Positions 7,599-16,508 are shown, counted from the stretch's first letter. The stretch: DNA of 32,530 nt from an uncultured Verrucomicrobiota bacterium (GCA_946482165.1 CAMLQS010000015.1:1-32530), one strand, 5' to 3'. Notes: a model not told the origin generated them from the letters alone. Made by a program: numbers and translations.

Positions 7599-8339
7599 TC
7601 AGCCGCGGCGCAGGGCGGCGCAGACGATGCCGGCGGCGACGGCGGCGTTGAGCGACTCGGCGCCGCCCACGCGCGGAATCGTGATCCATCGCGTCACCGC
7701 GGCGCGCACGGCGGGGGACGGGCCCCGGCCTTCGCTGCCCACGACGACCACCGCGCTCGCGAGCGGGGCGAGCTCGTGGACGGAGTCGCCGCGCAGGTCG
7801 CAGCCGAGCACGGGCACGCCGTCGCGGGCGGCCTCGGCGAGGGCGGACGCGAGCTCCGTCGTGATTGCGCGGATACGGGCGAAGGAGCCCATGGAGGCGT
7901 TGATCGTCTTTTGGGAAAACAGGTCGGCCGATTCCGGGGAAAGCAGGACGCGCGCGAAACCGAACCAGTCGGCGAGGCGAAGCAGCGTGCCGACGTTGCC
8001 CGGATCCTGGATGCCGTCGAGGGCGAGGGTGAGGCCGCGGGCGAGTTCGCCGGGCGCGAGCGCGGCGCGGCGGAGGCGGCCCACCGCGAGCACGGACGAA
8101 GGCGTAGGAAAATGGCTGATACGGGTCATCTCGGAGTCCGATACCGGGCGCAGGCGCGGGTCGTCCACCGGGGCGGCGGTCCAGTCCGGAGTGGCGTAGA
8201 GCTCGGCGATCTCGGCGCCGGCGGCGAGGAGTTCGCCGACGACCTTGGGGCCCTCGACGACGAAGAGGCCCGCGGCTTCGCGATGTTTTTTATCCCGCAG
8301 GTCGCGGAGGCGGCTGATCTCGGCCTTGGTGAGCGGCAT
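7599..8339 (-). CDS. TrmH/SpoU-family RNA 2'-O-ribose methyltransferase
   Basis: A 246-residue SPOUT methyltransferase using S-adenosylmethionine to methylate a ribose 2'-OH in rRNA or tRNA. An N-terminal substrate-binding region (about 1-95, with LRDKKHREAAGLFVVEGPKVV) precedes the catalytic knot. The motifs LDGIQDPGNVGTLLRLADWFG, VVVGSEGRG and the C-terminal IPRVGGAESLNAAVAAGI give the SAM-binding trefoil. The target nucleotide cannot be read from sequence. The ATG at 8339 is chosen because the upstream ATG at 8411 would overlap the divergent oxidoreductase start, and the residues it adds are not conserved. The 70 bp between the two divergent starts must hold both promoters. No Shine-Dalgarno site is visible. 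Confidence 0.88.
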   Translation of the reverse strand: MPLTKAEISRLRDLRDKKHREAAGLFVVEGPKVVGELLAAGAEIAELYATPDWTAAPVDDPRLRPVSDSEMTRISHFPTPSSVLAVGRLRRAALAPGELARGLTLALDGIQDPGNVGTLLRLADWFGFARVLLSPESADLFSQKTINASMGSFARIRAITTELASALAEAARDGVPVLGCDLRGDSVHELAPLASAVVVVGSEGRGPSPAVRAAVTRWITIPRVGGAESLNAAVAAGIVCAALRRG

Positions 8340-8409
8340 GCGGGAAACCTGAGGCGGGCGGCGCGCGCTTGGCAACGCGGCGGATTTGCGGCGGTGTGTG
8401 GTGTTATCC

Positions 8410-9465
8410 ATGAACAAGCCCGTTTCTCCTTTGCGCTGGGGCGTCCTTTCCACCGGCAGGATCGCCGGCGTGTTCGCCAGGGGGCTCGCCGCGTCGCGGA
8501 GCGGCCGCGTGGTCGCGGTGGGCAGCCGGTCGGCGGAAGGCGCGGCGCGTTTCGCGGGCGAGCATGGGATTCCGGCGGCGCATGCGCACGCGAGCTACGG
8601 GGGGCTTCTGGCCGACCCGGACGTGGAGGCGGTCTACATCGCGACACCGCATCCGGAGCATGTGGAATGGGCGGTGAAGGCGGCCGGGGCGGGCAAGCAC
8701 GTGCTCTGCGAAAAGCCGGCGGGCATGAACCTCGCGGAAGGTCGGCGCATGGTCGAGGCGGCGCGGCGCGCCGGCGTGTTGTTCATGGAGGCGTTCATGT
8801 ATCGCTGCCATCCGCAGACGGCAAAACTCGCGGAGCTGGTGCGGGGCGGCGCGATCGGCGAGGTGAAGTTCGTGCAGGCGAGCTTCGGATTTCGGAGCGA
8901 CTACGACCCGTCTTCGCGGTTGTGGAACAGGGCGCTTGGCGGCGGTGCGATCCTGGATGTCGGGTGTTATCCGGTGTCGCTGGCGCGGTTGGTCGCGGGG
9001 GCGGCGGGGGGCGCGGCGTTTGCCGATCCGGCGGAGATAACGGGGGCGGTGGCGGAGCTCCATCCGGAGGGCGGCGCGGATGCGTTTGCGGCGGCGACGC
9101 TGCGTTTCGCGGGCGGGATGGTGGCGCAGGTGGCGTGCGCGGTCGGGCTGGGGATCGACAACACGGCGCGCATCTTTGGCGACGAAGGTTGGATCGAGGT
9201 GCCGCATCCGTGGATCATCACGAAGCCGGGCGGCGGGCAGACGCTACGCGTGCATCGGCGGGGGGCGGCGCGAGCCGAGGAGTTCACGCTGGCGGCGTCG
9301 AACGTCTACGCGCTCGAGGCGGAGGCGTTCGCGGCGGCTTGTCGCGCGGGGGCGACTGCGGTGCCGGCGATGTCGCCGGAGGACACTTTGGGCAATCTCG
9401 CGACGCTGGATCGCTGGAGGGCGGCGGTGGGGCTGCGTTATGCGGCGGACGGGGCGGCGGCGTAG
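8410..9465 (+). CDS. Gfo/Idh/MocA-family oxidoreductase
   Basis: A 351-residue NAD(P)-dependent dehydrogenase, probably acting on a sugar, inositol or related polyol. A Rossmann fold opens with WGVLSTGRIAGVFARGL; VYIATPHPEHVEW and the catalytic motif CEKPAGMN follow; the C-terminal domain has FMEAFMYRCHPQ and LGGGAILDVGCYPVS, typical of the trans-dihydrodiol dehydrogenase/glucose-fructose oxidoreductase branch. No signal peptide is present. The ATG at 8410 places the Rossmann fold about 10 residues in; an ATG at 8386 would add eight unconserved residues. It diverges from the RNA methyltransferase and converges on the AsmA-like gene with a 57-bp gap. Family certain, substrate unknown. Confidence 0.87.
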   Translation: MNKPVSPLRWGVLSTGRIAGVFARGLAASRSGRVVAVGSRSAEGAARFAGEHGIPAAHAHASYGGLLADPDVEAVYIATPHPEHVEWAVKAAGAGKHVLCEKPAGMNLAEGRRMVEAARRAGVLFMEAFMYRCHPQTAKLAELVRGGAIGEVKFVQASFGFRSDYDPSSRLWNRALGGGAILDVGCYPVSLARLVAGAAGGAAFADPAEITGAVAELHPEGGADAFAAATLRFAGGMVAQVACAVGLGIDNTARIFGDEGWIEVPHPWIITKPGGGQTLRVHRRGAARAEEFTLAASNVYALEAEAFAAACRAGATAVPAMSPEDTLGNLATLDRWRAAVGLRYAADGAAA

Positions 9466-9522
9466 GGCCGAACGGGGGAGGCCGAGCAGGAGCTCGACGT
9501 TCCCGGGGGGAGGAGGCGCGGA

Positions 9523-10200
9523 TCAGGGCGCGGATTTTTTGCCCGCGGCGGCGGCGAGGAGGGCGGCGACGACGGGGCGCGAGTGCTCGAGATCGCGAAA
9601 CTCGCCGCTCCAGTCGACGCGCACGGGAGTGTCGCGGCCGGTGACGGCGTCACGGACGATGAGGTTGTCCACCCGAAGCTTGAGGACTGCCACGCGCACG
9701 CGGGGGCCATCGCCGATTTTGCCGCCGCGCTCGTAGGGGAGACCGGCGGAGGCGCCGAGAGCGAGAAGCGGCCAGCGGCCTTTGGCGTCGGGCGCGAGGA
9801 GGAGCTCGGCGGCGTGGACGGTCAGCGAGTCGACGACGATGCTGTCGCGATCGCCGCTCGCTCCGAGCGCCGCCTGCCAGTCGGCGAAGATGATCTCGGC
9901 GGCGCCGCCGCGGGCGAGGAAGGGCGCCTGGGGGGAGGCGGAGGCGCGCAAGGTCCAGCCGGCGACCGTGGCGCGCCCGGCGAAGGGATCGCCCATCAAG
10001 CCTTGCAAGCGGAGCTCGGCGCCGGTGGCGGAGGCGAAACGCGTCTGTGCGGCGACGGGAAGCAGGAGCATCCAGGCGAGGACTCCGAGCGCGGTGGAAA
10101 ACACGAGCGCGGCGGCGATCCAGGCGAGCACGCCGCCGCGGGTGTTTTGCGGATGCCGAAGACGGACGCTTTTCAACGAAGACGCGGAGAGGGCGGGCAC
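9523..10200 (-). CDS. Membrane-anchored AsmA-like/periplasmic protein
   Basis: A 225-residue protein with one transmembrane helix at about 24-44 (VLAWIAAALVFSTALGVLAW) and a C-terminal domain rich in beta-strand patterns (LRLQGLMGDPFAG, SLTVHAAELLLAP, LRVDNLIVRD). This pattern recalls AsmA/DUF748-type proteins that sit in the periplasm next to the inner membrane. The ATG-initiated reading frame continues far into manA on the same strand, so the GTG at 10200, 7 nt after the manA stop, is the likeliest start; a weak GGAG lies about 11 nt before it. The spacing indicates translational coupling to manA. The last residues (AAAAGKKSAP) are unstructured. Function unknown; the AsmA resemblance is a judgement by eye. 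Confidence 0.65.
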   Translation of the reverse strand: MPALSASSLKSVRLRHPQNTRGGVLAWIAAALVFSTALGVLAWMLLLPVAAQTRFASATGAELRLQGLMGDPFAGRATVAGWTLRASASPQAPFLARGGAAEIIFADWQAALGASGDRDSIVVDSLTVHAAELLLAPDAKGRWPLLALGASAGLPYERGGKIGDGPRVRVAVLKLRVDNLIVRDAVTGRDTPVRVDWSGEFRDLEHSRPVVAALLAAAAGKKSAP

Positions 10201-10207
10201 GCGTGGG

Positions 10208-11167
10208 TCACTCCGCCTGGCCGGAGAAGTTTTCCGTGACGAGCACAAGGGAGGCGACGTGGGCCTTGAAGGCGAAATCGCCCGCGTAGGGGAGGACGGC
10301 GTTGTCGCCGCGCGCGAGGGTGCTTTTGCCCGGGCCCTGGAGCTCGCCGGTGACGACGGAAAGGATGCGGGGCTGTTCACCGGCTTCGAAGCGGAGCGTT
10401 TCACCGGGGTCGAGCAAGATGCGGCGAATGCGGAATTCGTCGCAATCGGCGATCGCGCCGGAGGTGGGGGCGGCGCGGACGGGCGCGGGCTCGAAGTCGT
10501 CCCATTTGATCGAGGCGAGCGACTCTTTCACGTGGAGCTGGCGGGGTTTGCCGTCGAGGCCGACGCGGCCCCAGTCGTAGACGCGGTAGGTGGTGTCCGA
10601 GTTCTGCTGGATTTCGAGAATCAGGTTGCCCGCGTCGATCGCGTGGATCTGTCCGCTGCGGACGAGGATGCTGTCGCCTTGGGCGACGGGGAAGCGATGA
10701 ACGAGGGGCTCGAGGGTGTTGCCCTTGAGCGCCTGTTCAAATTGCTCGCGAGTGACGCCCTTTTTCAGGCCGACGAGCAAGCCGGCTCCAGGCTGGGTGG
10801 CGGCGATATACCAAGTCTCGGTTTTCGGTTCGCCCTTGAGTTGCGGCGCGATGCCGGCCGGCGGATGGACTTGGAGGCTGAGGCGCTCGCGGCAGTCGAG
10901 CCACTTCACGAGGATGGGGAAGGGCTTCTTTTTGTCCCATCCCGGGCCCATCAGGTCGGCCGGGTAGGTTTCGATCAGTTGCCGCAGGCTCTTGCCGGCA
11001 TGCCGGCCTTGGGCGACGAGCGACTGCGCTTCGGGGCGGTCGACGATCTCCCAGGCTTCGCCGATGGGCTTTTGGCCCGGCAGGGTGCGGCTGAGCGCCG
11101 TCTCAAGGGCGCGTCCGCCCCAAACACGTTCTTGGTAGAGGGGTTCGAAGCGAAGGAGTTCGTGCAT
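10208..11167 (-). CDS. manA: Mannose-6-phosphate isomerase, class I
   Basis: Interconverts fructose-6-phosphate and mannose-6-phosphate, feeding GDP-mannose and cell-surface polysaccharides or allowing mannose use. The 319-residue length matches the short bacterial class I enzymes (about 315 residues, Bacillus type). Zinc ligands are visible in LSLQVHPP (Gln and His), KTETWYI (Glu) and SGQIHAI (His). RVWGGRALE near the N-terminus and YDWGR(V) are further family marks. The ATG has no Shine-Dalgarno site. The gene is followed after 7 nt by the AsmA-like gene. Upstream, 130 bp separate it from the divergent ftsK, and both promoters must lie there. Confidence 0.94.
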   Translation of the reverse strand: MHELLRFEPLYQERVWGGRALETALSRTLPGQKPIGEAWEIVDRPEAQSLVAQGRHAGKSLRQLIETYPADLMGPGWDKKKPFPILVKWLDCRERLSLQVHPPAGIAPQLKGEPKTETWYIAATQPGAGLLVGLKKGVTREQFEQALKGNTLEPLVHRFPVAQGDSILVRSGQIHAIDAGNLILEIQQNSDTTYRVYDWGRVGLDGKPRQLHVKESLASIKWDDFEPAPVRAAPTSGAIADCDEFRIRRILLDPGETLRFEAGEQPRILSVVTGELQGPGKSTLARGDNAVLPYAGDFAFKAHVASLVLVTENFSGQAE

Positions 11168-11297
11168 GCGAGAAAAGAGAGGGAGATCCGGACGGGTTCA
11201 GCTTTTGTTAAAAGCGTGGCGGGCGTGATTGCCTTTGACCGATGAGTCGAATGGTTAGAGCTGTAAAAACGGGCCCAAGACTGCCCGCCCACGCCAC

Positions 11298-13880
11298 ATG
11301 CCGAAAGCCGCGAGTTCAAACTCAAATCAAGGGCCGTCCTTCCAGCCCCCACGCCACCGCCCCCGTTGGATAACGGCCAGTGTATGCGGAGTGTTGGCGA
11401 TTCTGATCACGGTCGCTTTCGCGGACTACAAGCCCGATCAGGTGCCGCGTTTTGTGACGACCAATCCGACCGACCATAACGCGGTCGGCCTATTCGGCGC
11501 ATACACAACATTTTGGAATTATTGGTGGTTCGGCATCGGGGCTTGGTTGATGCCGGCGTTCCTTTACTGGATGGCTTACGTTGCGTTGCGGAATGTCCGG
11601 CAGCTCGCGGCGACCCGGTGGATCGCGATGTTTTTCTGCGTTTCGAGCGGGGCGGGTCTCGCGGCCATGATCGGTGGATTCACCGGGAACTGGTTTCCCA
11701 ACGATCTGGGGGGCCAGCTAGGGAAGTGGATCTACGACGGTTTCTTGTCGGAGCTGATGGGGGGCTTCGGCTCCGCGGTGGTGCTCGGTCTCGTTTATAC
11801 CCTGAGCATTATTTTTATCTGCACGAGCGACATCGGCGCGGAGTTTGATCGGGCTTTTCAGGCGTTCCACGAGTGGCGAGCTCGGCGCAAGGAGCTGAAG
11901 GCCGATGAGATTCGCCTCCGCGCCGAGCTTCGCGCCGCCGAAGAAAAACGCAAAACGGACGCATCCAAACCCGTGGTCGCCGCACCTGCTCCGCCGGCCG
12001 CGAAGAAACTCGAAATCACGCGCGATCCCAATCGCCCTCCCTCGCGTTCGCCTTTTGCCAAGCCGGTCGACCCCGCGAGCGATCCGACGAAAGCCTCGGT
12101 CGCCGCCATCGCGGTGAACGACAAGCCGCCCGCGCAGCTCAGCCAGGCGGTGTCGCCCTCAAGCACGCCTTCGCGGTCGCCCTTCGGAGAACCGAAGATC
12201 GTCCGGGGCGGCGCCAATGCCAGCCCGGTCGGCTCCAAATCGGAGCCCCTTTCCAGCACCCCTCCGGCCGCCGCGGGCGGCCCCATCGCGATCGTGAAGC
12301 CCGAGGAGACGAAAAAGGCGAAGACCGCCTCGGTCGTGCCCGCCTCCGAGCCTGATTACCAGTATCCGCCGCTCTCGCTGCTGAAGGAACAGGTGAAGCC
12401 TTCCTCCGAGGACTCCGACCAGGAGCACTTGCGCAACATGGAGGACCTCGTGCGCATTCTCGGCGAGTTTGGCGTCACCGTGACCCCCGGCGAGATTCAC
12501 GTCGGCCCGGTCATCACATGCTACGAAGTGGTTCCGGCGCCCGGCGTGCGCGTCGAAAAGATCGCGGGCCTCGACAAGAACATCGCCCTCGGCATGCGCG
12601 CGCAGTCGGTGCGCATCCTCGCGCCGATTCCCGGCAAAGCCGCGGTGGGCGTCGAGATCCCGAATCGCCATCCGACTCCCGTCGGCATGCGCGAGATTCT
12701 GGAGAGCGAAGATTGGGTCTCCGCGAAAGCCGACATCCCCATCGCGCTTGGCAAGGACGTCTCCGGTAAGCCGCTCATTTCGGACCTCGCCAAGATGCCC
12801 CACCTCCTGATCGCCGGCGCCACCGGCTCGGGCAAGTCGGTCTGCATCAATTCGATCATCGCCTCGATCGTCTACCGCAAGAGCCCCAAGGACCTGCGCC
12901 TGATGATGGTCGATCCGAAGGTCGTCGAGTTGAAGGTGTTCAACACCCTCCCTCACATGCTTATCCCGGTCGTCACCGAGCCAAAGAAAGTGCCTTCCGC
13001 GCTCAAGTGGCTGCTGGGCGAGATGGAGCAGCGTTACCAGATCTTCGCCAAGGTCGGCGTGCGCAACATCGCCGGCTACAACACCCGCAAGAAACCGGCC
13101 GCGGGCGCCGTCGCCTCGGCTCAGACGGAAGCGCCGGAGCAGCCCACGCTCGATGGTGTGGTGCCCGCCGCGAGCGCCGAGGAGATCGCCGCGCTGCCGC
13201 CGCGCCTGCCTTACATCGTCGCGATCATCGACGAACTCGCCGACCTCATGATGGTCGCTCCGGCCGAGATCGAGACCTCGATCGCGCGTCTCGCGCAGCT
13301 CGCGCGCGCCGCCGGCATCCACCTCATCATCGCCACCCAGCGCCCTTCGGTGAATGTCATCACCGGTGTCATCAAAGCCAATTTGCCCTCGCGCATCGCG
13401 TTCCAGGTCGCCTCGCAAGTCGACTCGAGGACGATCCTCGATGGCAAAGGCGCCGACACGCTGATCGGCCGCGGCGACATGCTTTTTTCGCCTCCCGGCA
13501 GCTCGCGTCTCGTGCGCGCGCAGGGCGCCTTTGTCTCCGACGAGGAAGTGTCCGAATTCGTCGAATTCCTGAAGCGCAACGGTCCGCCGAAATACGCGGA
13601 GAACGTGCAGAACCAGATCGACGACGACGCGGCGGCGACGGTGGACGACGAGGAGGAGGATCTCACCGGGGGCGAGAGCGCCGACGACGAGAAGCTCTAC
13701 CAAAAGGCGATGGGCGTTCTTCGCGCGACCAAGCGCGCCTCGACCTCGACGCTTCAGCGCCGCCTGCGCATCGGCTACAACCGCGCCGCGCGGATCATGG
13801 ACCTGATGGAAGAACGCGGCGTGGTCGGTCCGGAAAACGGTTCCAGCCCGCGGGAGATTCTCGTGGATCTGGATCGCTGA
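11298..13880 (+). CDS. ftsK: FtsK/SpoIIIE DNA translocase
   Basis: A septum-bound ATP-driven DNA pump that clears and resolves chromosome termini at division. The 860 residues show four N-terminal membrane helices (about 27-43, 66-95, 105-127 and 150-177). A Pro/Ala/Lys-rich linker spans about 180-355 and contains two near-identical SRSPF(A/G) motifs (SRSPFAKP and SRSPFGEP). The motor follows, with Walker A GATGSGKS at 507-514 and Walker B VAIIDELADL near 642-651. IATQRPSVNVITGVIKANLPS and the C-terminal gamma winged helix (about 795-860, STLQRRLRIGYNRAARIMDLME) complete it. A low-complexity Ala-rich insertion of about 40 residues precedes Walker B. The ATG lacks a Shine-Dalgarno site. It diverges from manA and converges on the riboflavin gene. 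Confidence 0.97.
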   Translation: MPKAASSNSNQGPSFQPPRHRPRWITASVCGVLAILITVAFADYKPDQVPRFVTTNPTDHNAVGLFGAYTTFWNYWWFGIGAWLMPAFLYWMAYVALRNVRQLAATRWIAMFFCVSSGAGLAAMIGGFTGNWFPNDLGGQLGKWIYDGFLSELMGGFGSAVVLGLVYTLSIIFICTSDIGAEFDRAFQAFHEWRARRKELKADEIRLRAELRAAEEKRKTDASKPVVAAPAPPAAKKLEITRDPNRPPSRSPFAKPVDPASDPTKASVAAIAVNDKPPAQLSQAVSPSSTPSRSPFGEPKIVRGGANASPVGSKSEPLSSTPPAAAGGPIAIVKPEETKKAKTASVVPASEPDYQYPPLSLLKEQVKPSSEDSDQEHLRNMEDLVRILGEFGVTVTPGEIHVGPVITCYEVVPAPGVRVEKIAGLDKNIALGMRAQSVRILAPIPGKAAVGVEIPNRHPTPVGMREILESEDWVSAKADIPIALGKDVSGKPLISDLAKMPHLLIAGATGSGKSVCINSIIASIVYRKSPKDLRLMMVDPKVVELKVFNTLPHMLIPVVTEPKKVPSALKWLLGEMEQRYQIFAKVGVRNIAGYNTRKKPAAGAVASAQTEAPEQPTLDGVVPAASAEEIAALPPRLPYIVAIIDELADLMMVAPAEIETSIARLAQLARAAGIHLIIATQRPSVNVITGVIKANLPSRIAFQVASQVDSRTILDGKGADTLIGRGDMLFSPPGSSRLVRAQGAFVSDEEVSEFVEFLKRNGPPKYAENVQNQIDDDAAATVDDEEEDLTGGESADDEKLYQKAMGVLRATKRASTSTLQRRLRIGYNRAARIMDLMEERGVVGPENGSSPREILVDLDR

Positions 13881-13978
13881 GCGAAGATCAGGAAGCGGCC
13901 GGGCGACTCGGCGATGGAGTGTCGACCGCGGACCGGCGCGAATACAAATTGATCGATCTCCTACGGCCCGTGATCGGC

Positions 13979-13998
13979 GGCCGGATATTCCGGCCTTT
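13979..13998 (+). terminator. Hairpin after ftsK
   Basis: GGCCGGA and TCCGGCC form perfect 7-bp arms around TAT and are followed by TTT. The site lies about 100 bp beyond the ftsK stop in the 195-bp gap between convergent genes. A plausible but short terminator; the rest of the gap is GC-rich and holds no gene that I can support. Confidence 0.4.
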
Positions 13999-14075
13999 GG
14001 ATCGAGGGTAGGGCGGCGGCCGGGCGTGAAAGACATCGCCGGGGCCGCCGTTGGGGCCGCCCCGCCAAACGGAGA

Positions 14076-15236
14076 CTATCCGCGCGGCTCGAGGAGCTCG
14101 ACCAATTCGATGCCGTAGGCTTCGAGGCCGACCAGCTTGCGGTGGCTGTTCGTGAGCAGGCGGATCTTTTTCAAGCCGAGGGCGCCGAGGATCTGCGCTC
14201 CGATGCCATAGTCGCGCAAATCCATCGCGGGCGCGGCCGGTTCGTCGGCGCGGGCCGCGTCGGCGGCGGAACCGGAAACGGTCGAGGCAAGGCGGGAGAG
14301 CATCGATTCGCCGGCGTTGAGCGGCTCCATGTAGAGCACGGCGCCGCGGCCTTCGCGGGCGATGGCCTTGAGGCTGGCGTCGAGAACGTCGCCGGAGGTG
14401 CCGCAGCCGAGGCCGCGGAAAACGTCGGCGAGGACGTTGGCGCTGTGCACGCGCACGAGCGCGGGCGTGGCGGGGTCGAGGGCGCCGAGCGTGAGCGCGA
14501 GGTGGTGGCGCTTGTCGAGGCGGCTGCGGAAAACGTGCGCGGTGAAGTCGCCGTAGGCGGAGGCGAAGGCGCGCTCGCCGATCTTCTCGACGAGTTTGTC
14601 CTGCTTTAGCCGATACGCGATGAGCTGCTCGATCGAGATCATGCGCAGGCCGTGGCGCCTCTTGAAATCCATGAGCTGCGGGAGGCGCTGCATCGTGCCG
14701 TCGTCGTTGACCAGCTCGCAGAGGATGCCGGCGGGTTCGAGTCCGGCGAGGGTGGCGAGATCGACGGCGGCCTCGGTGTGTCCGGCGCGTTCGAGCACGC
14801 CGCCGGGGCGGGAGCGCAGCGGAAACACGTGGCCGGGCTGCACGAGCTGGTCGGCGCCGGAGGCGGGGTCGGCGAGGATCTTGATCGCGACGGCGCGATC
14901 ATGGGCGCTCACGCCGGTGGTGACGCCTTTGGCGGCGTCGACGCTCACGGTGAACGCGGTCCGGTAGCTCTCGCGATTGTGCGCCACCATGGGGCCGAGA
15001 CCGAGGCGGTCGAGCTGGTGTCCGAGCATGGGCACGCAGACGATGCCGCTGCCGTAGCGGATCATGAGATTGATCGTCTCCGGCGTGGCCTTGGAGGCGG
15101 CCATGATGAGGTCGCCCTCGTTTTCGCGGTCCTCGTCGTCGGTGACGATGACGAGACGCCCGGCGGCGATGTCCGCGATGGCGTCTTCGACGGAATCAAA
15201 GGGAGAAGGAACGGAGTCGGCGGCGGGAGCGCTCAT
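14076..15236 (-). CDS. ribB: 3,4-dihydroxy-2-butanone-4-phosphate synthase with degenerate GTP cyclohydrolase II domain (RibBX type)
   Basis: The N-terminal half (about 14-210) is an intact DHBP synthase, making the four-carbon riboflavin precursor from ribulose-5-phosphate. It has the acidic motif DDEDRENEGDLIMAA (33-47) and PGHVFPLRSRPGGVLERAGHTE. The C-terminal half (about 220-386) has the GTP cyclohydrolase II fold, including RDYGIGAQILGALGLKKIRL, but its zinc site is broken. The usual HSEC is HSAN (Asn268), the usual LRCDC is LGCGT (Cys278 kept, Thr280 in place of the second Cys), and the conserved RQEGRGIGL stretch is replaced by an Ala-rich segment (about 303-335). By family knowledge such hybrids have only DHBP synthase activity, so the cell needs a separate RibA. 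The gene is monocistronic after the terminator downstream of galK; no FMN riboswitch is visible upstream. Confidence 0.9.
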   Translation of the reverse strand: MSAPAADSVPSPFDSVEDAIADIAAGRLVIVTDDEDRENEGDLIMAASKATPETINLMIRYGSGIVCVPMLGHQLDRLGLGPMVAHNRESYRTAFTVSVDAAKGVTTGVSAHDRAVAIKILADPASGADQLVQPGHVFPLRSRPGGVLERAGHTEAAVDLATLAGLEPAGILCELVNDDGTMQRLPQLMDFKRRHGLRMISIEQLIAYRLKQDKLVEKIGERAFASAYGDFTAHVFRSRLDKRHHLALTLGALDPATPALVRVHSANVLADVFRGLGCGTSGDVLDASLKAIAREGRGAVLYMEPLNAGESMLSRLASTVSGSAADAARADEPAAPAMDLRDYGIGAQILGALGLKKIRLLTNSHRKLVGLEAYGIELVELLEPRG

Positions 15237-15288
15237 GAAGAAGGGAAACTACGAGAACGGCGGTGGAGCGGGAAGCTAGACGGAAAAG

Positions 15289-15315
15289 AAAGGCCGGGCA
15301 AGACGCCCGGCCTTT
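15289..15315 (-). terminator. Intrinsic terminator of galK
   Basis: Perfect 11-bp arms AAAGGCCGGGC and GCCCGGCCTTT enclose a 5-nt loop. Read on the minus strand, the stem is followed by a T-rich tract (CTTTCTTTTCC), 48 bp after the galK stop codon. It separates galK from ribB. Confidence 0.85.
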
Positions 15316-15362
15316 CGCGGGCTGGATGCCCGTGCTACGATATGGTCGGCGGCCAAACAGGA

Positions 15363-16508
15363 TCAGAGGACGACGGCGCCTTCGCCGACGTTCATCGGGA
15401 GGATGTCGGGGCGCTCGCCGAACTTGGCGGCGTAGGCGAGGGCGACTTTTTCCGCGTGAGCGGCGGTGAAGCCGGGCGCGGCGAGGGCCATGACGGCGCC
15501 GCCGAAGCCGCCGCCGGTGAGGCGGGCGCCGAAAACGCCCGGTTCGGCGACGAGCGCGTCCACGAGGAAGTCGAGCTCGGGCGTGCTGTTCTCGAACAGG
15601 GTTTGCGAGCTGCGGTGCGAGGCGGTGAGGAGTTTGCCCACGGCGGGGAGATCGCCGGAGCCGAGGGCTTTGACGCAGGCGTCCACGCGGGCGATCTCCT
15701 CGACGACATGCAGAGCGCGCTTGAAGGCGACGGGATCGATTTTCGCCTGGGCGGTTTTGAGGCCCTCGGGCGAAACTTCGACGAGGAGCTTCACGCCGAG
15801 CGCCTGAGCGGCGCTCATGCACTCGCGGTGGCGTGCGGCGTAGAGACCGTCGACGAGGGCGTGCTTGGTGTGGGTGTTGAAAATCCAGAAGCTCGCGCCG
15901 GCCGGCATGGGCACGGTGTCGAAGCGCGGGCCGGCGCAGTCGATGAAGACGAGATGGCCGCTTTTTCCGAAGCCTGAGACGCCCTGGTCGAGTATGCCGC
16001 AGGGGACGCCGACGAAGTTGTTTTCAGCGTGTTTGCCGATCTTCACGACCGTCTCGCGGTCGGGCGACTGGCCGGTGGCGCCGAGAAAGGCGAGGGCGGA
16101 GGCGAGCTCGATGGCGGCGCTGGAGGACAGGCCGGCGCCGGCGGGAAGATCGCTCTCGGCCAGATAGTCGAAGCCTTCGGGGGCCTTGAGGCCGAAGGCG
16201 GGGAAGGCGGCGAGGACGCCGAGCGGGTAGTTGGTCCAGGAGGCTTCGCCGCTTTGCTTCGCGGGGGCCCCGGCGGCGGGCAGGGTGACGGTCTTGCCGG
16301 AGTAACGGCTGTGGAAATTGCGCTGGCCGTCGGTGCGGCGGGCGAGGGCGACGGCCACGCCGCGGTCGATCGATGCGCCGAGGACGGTGCCTCCGTTGTA
16401 GTCGGTGTGATTGCCGATGAACTCGATGCGACCCGGGGCGCGGGTGACGAATTCCGGCGCGCGGCCGAAGACTTTTTCGAATTGGGCGACGAGGGTGGCC
16501 TTGTTCAT
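15363..16508 (-). CDS. galK: Galactokinase (GHMP kinase family)
   Basis: Phosphorylates D-galactose at C1 in the Leloir pathway, in the cytoplasm. The 381 residues fit the family. The galactokinase signature is RAPGRIEFIGNHTDYNGG (23-40), the ATP-binding GHMP motif is DLPAGAGLSSSAAIE (120-134), the catalytic Asp is D174 in GILDQ, and the C-terminal motif is LTGGGFGGAVMAL. The signature is unusual in having Asn33 where classic galactokinases have Glu (GEHTDY); the Glu contacts the sugar. A GNHTD form also occurs in a less studied branch annotated as galactokinase, so a different hexose is possible. The ATG at 16508 (MNKATLV) is right because the conserved fold begins at once. It is the last gene of the ygfZ-73aa-galK series; galT and galE are not in the window. 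Confidence 0.92.
   Translation of the reverse strand: MNKATLVAQFEKVFGRAPEFVTRAPGRIEFIGNHTDYNGGTVLGASIDRGVAVALARRTDGQRNFHSRYSGKTVTLPAAGAPAKQSGEASWTNYPLGVLAAFPAFGLKAPEGFDYLAESDLPAGAGLSSSAAIELASALAFLGATGQSPDRETVVKIGKHAENNFVGVPCGILDQGVSGFGKSGHLVFIDCAGPRFDTVPMPAGASFWIFNTHTKHALVDGLYAARHRECMSAAQALGVKLLVEVSPEGLKTAQAKIDPVAFKRALHVVEEIARVDACVKALGSGDLPAVGKLLTASHRSSQTLFENSTPELDFLVDALVAEPGVFGARLTGGGFGGAVMALAAPGFTAAHAEKVALAYAAKFGERPDILPMNVGEGAVVL

Noticed and set aside
12159..14036. A 625-codon open frame antisense to ftsK
   Set aside because: Composed of Arg/Asp/His-rich low-complexity sequence and fully overlapping conserved FtsK motor motifs; a shadow of GC-rich codon use.
15237..15362. FMN riboswitch upstream of ribB
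   Set aside because: The 126-bp gap is filled by the galK terminator and a short hairpin; no RFN consensus blocks are present.
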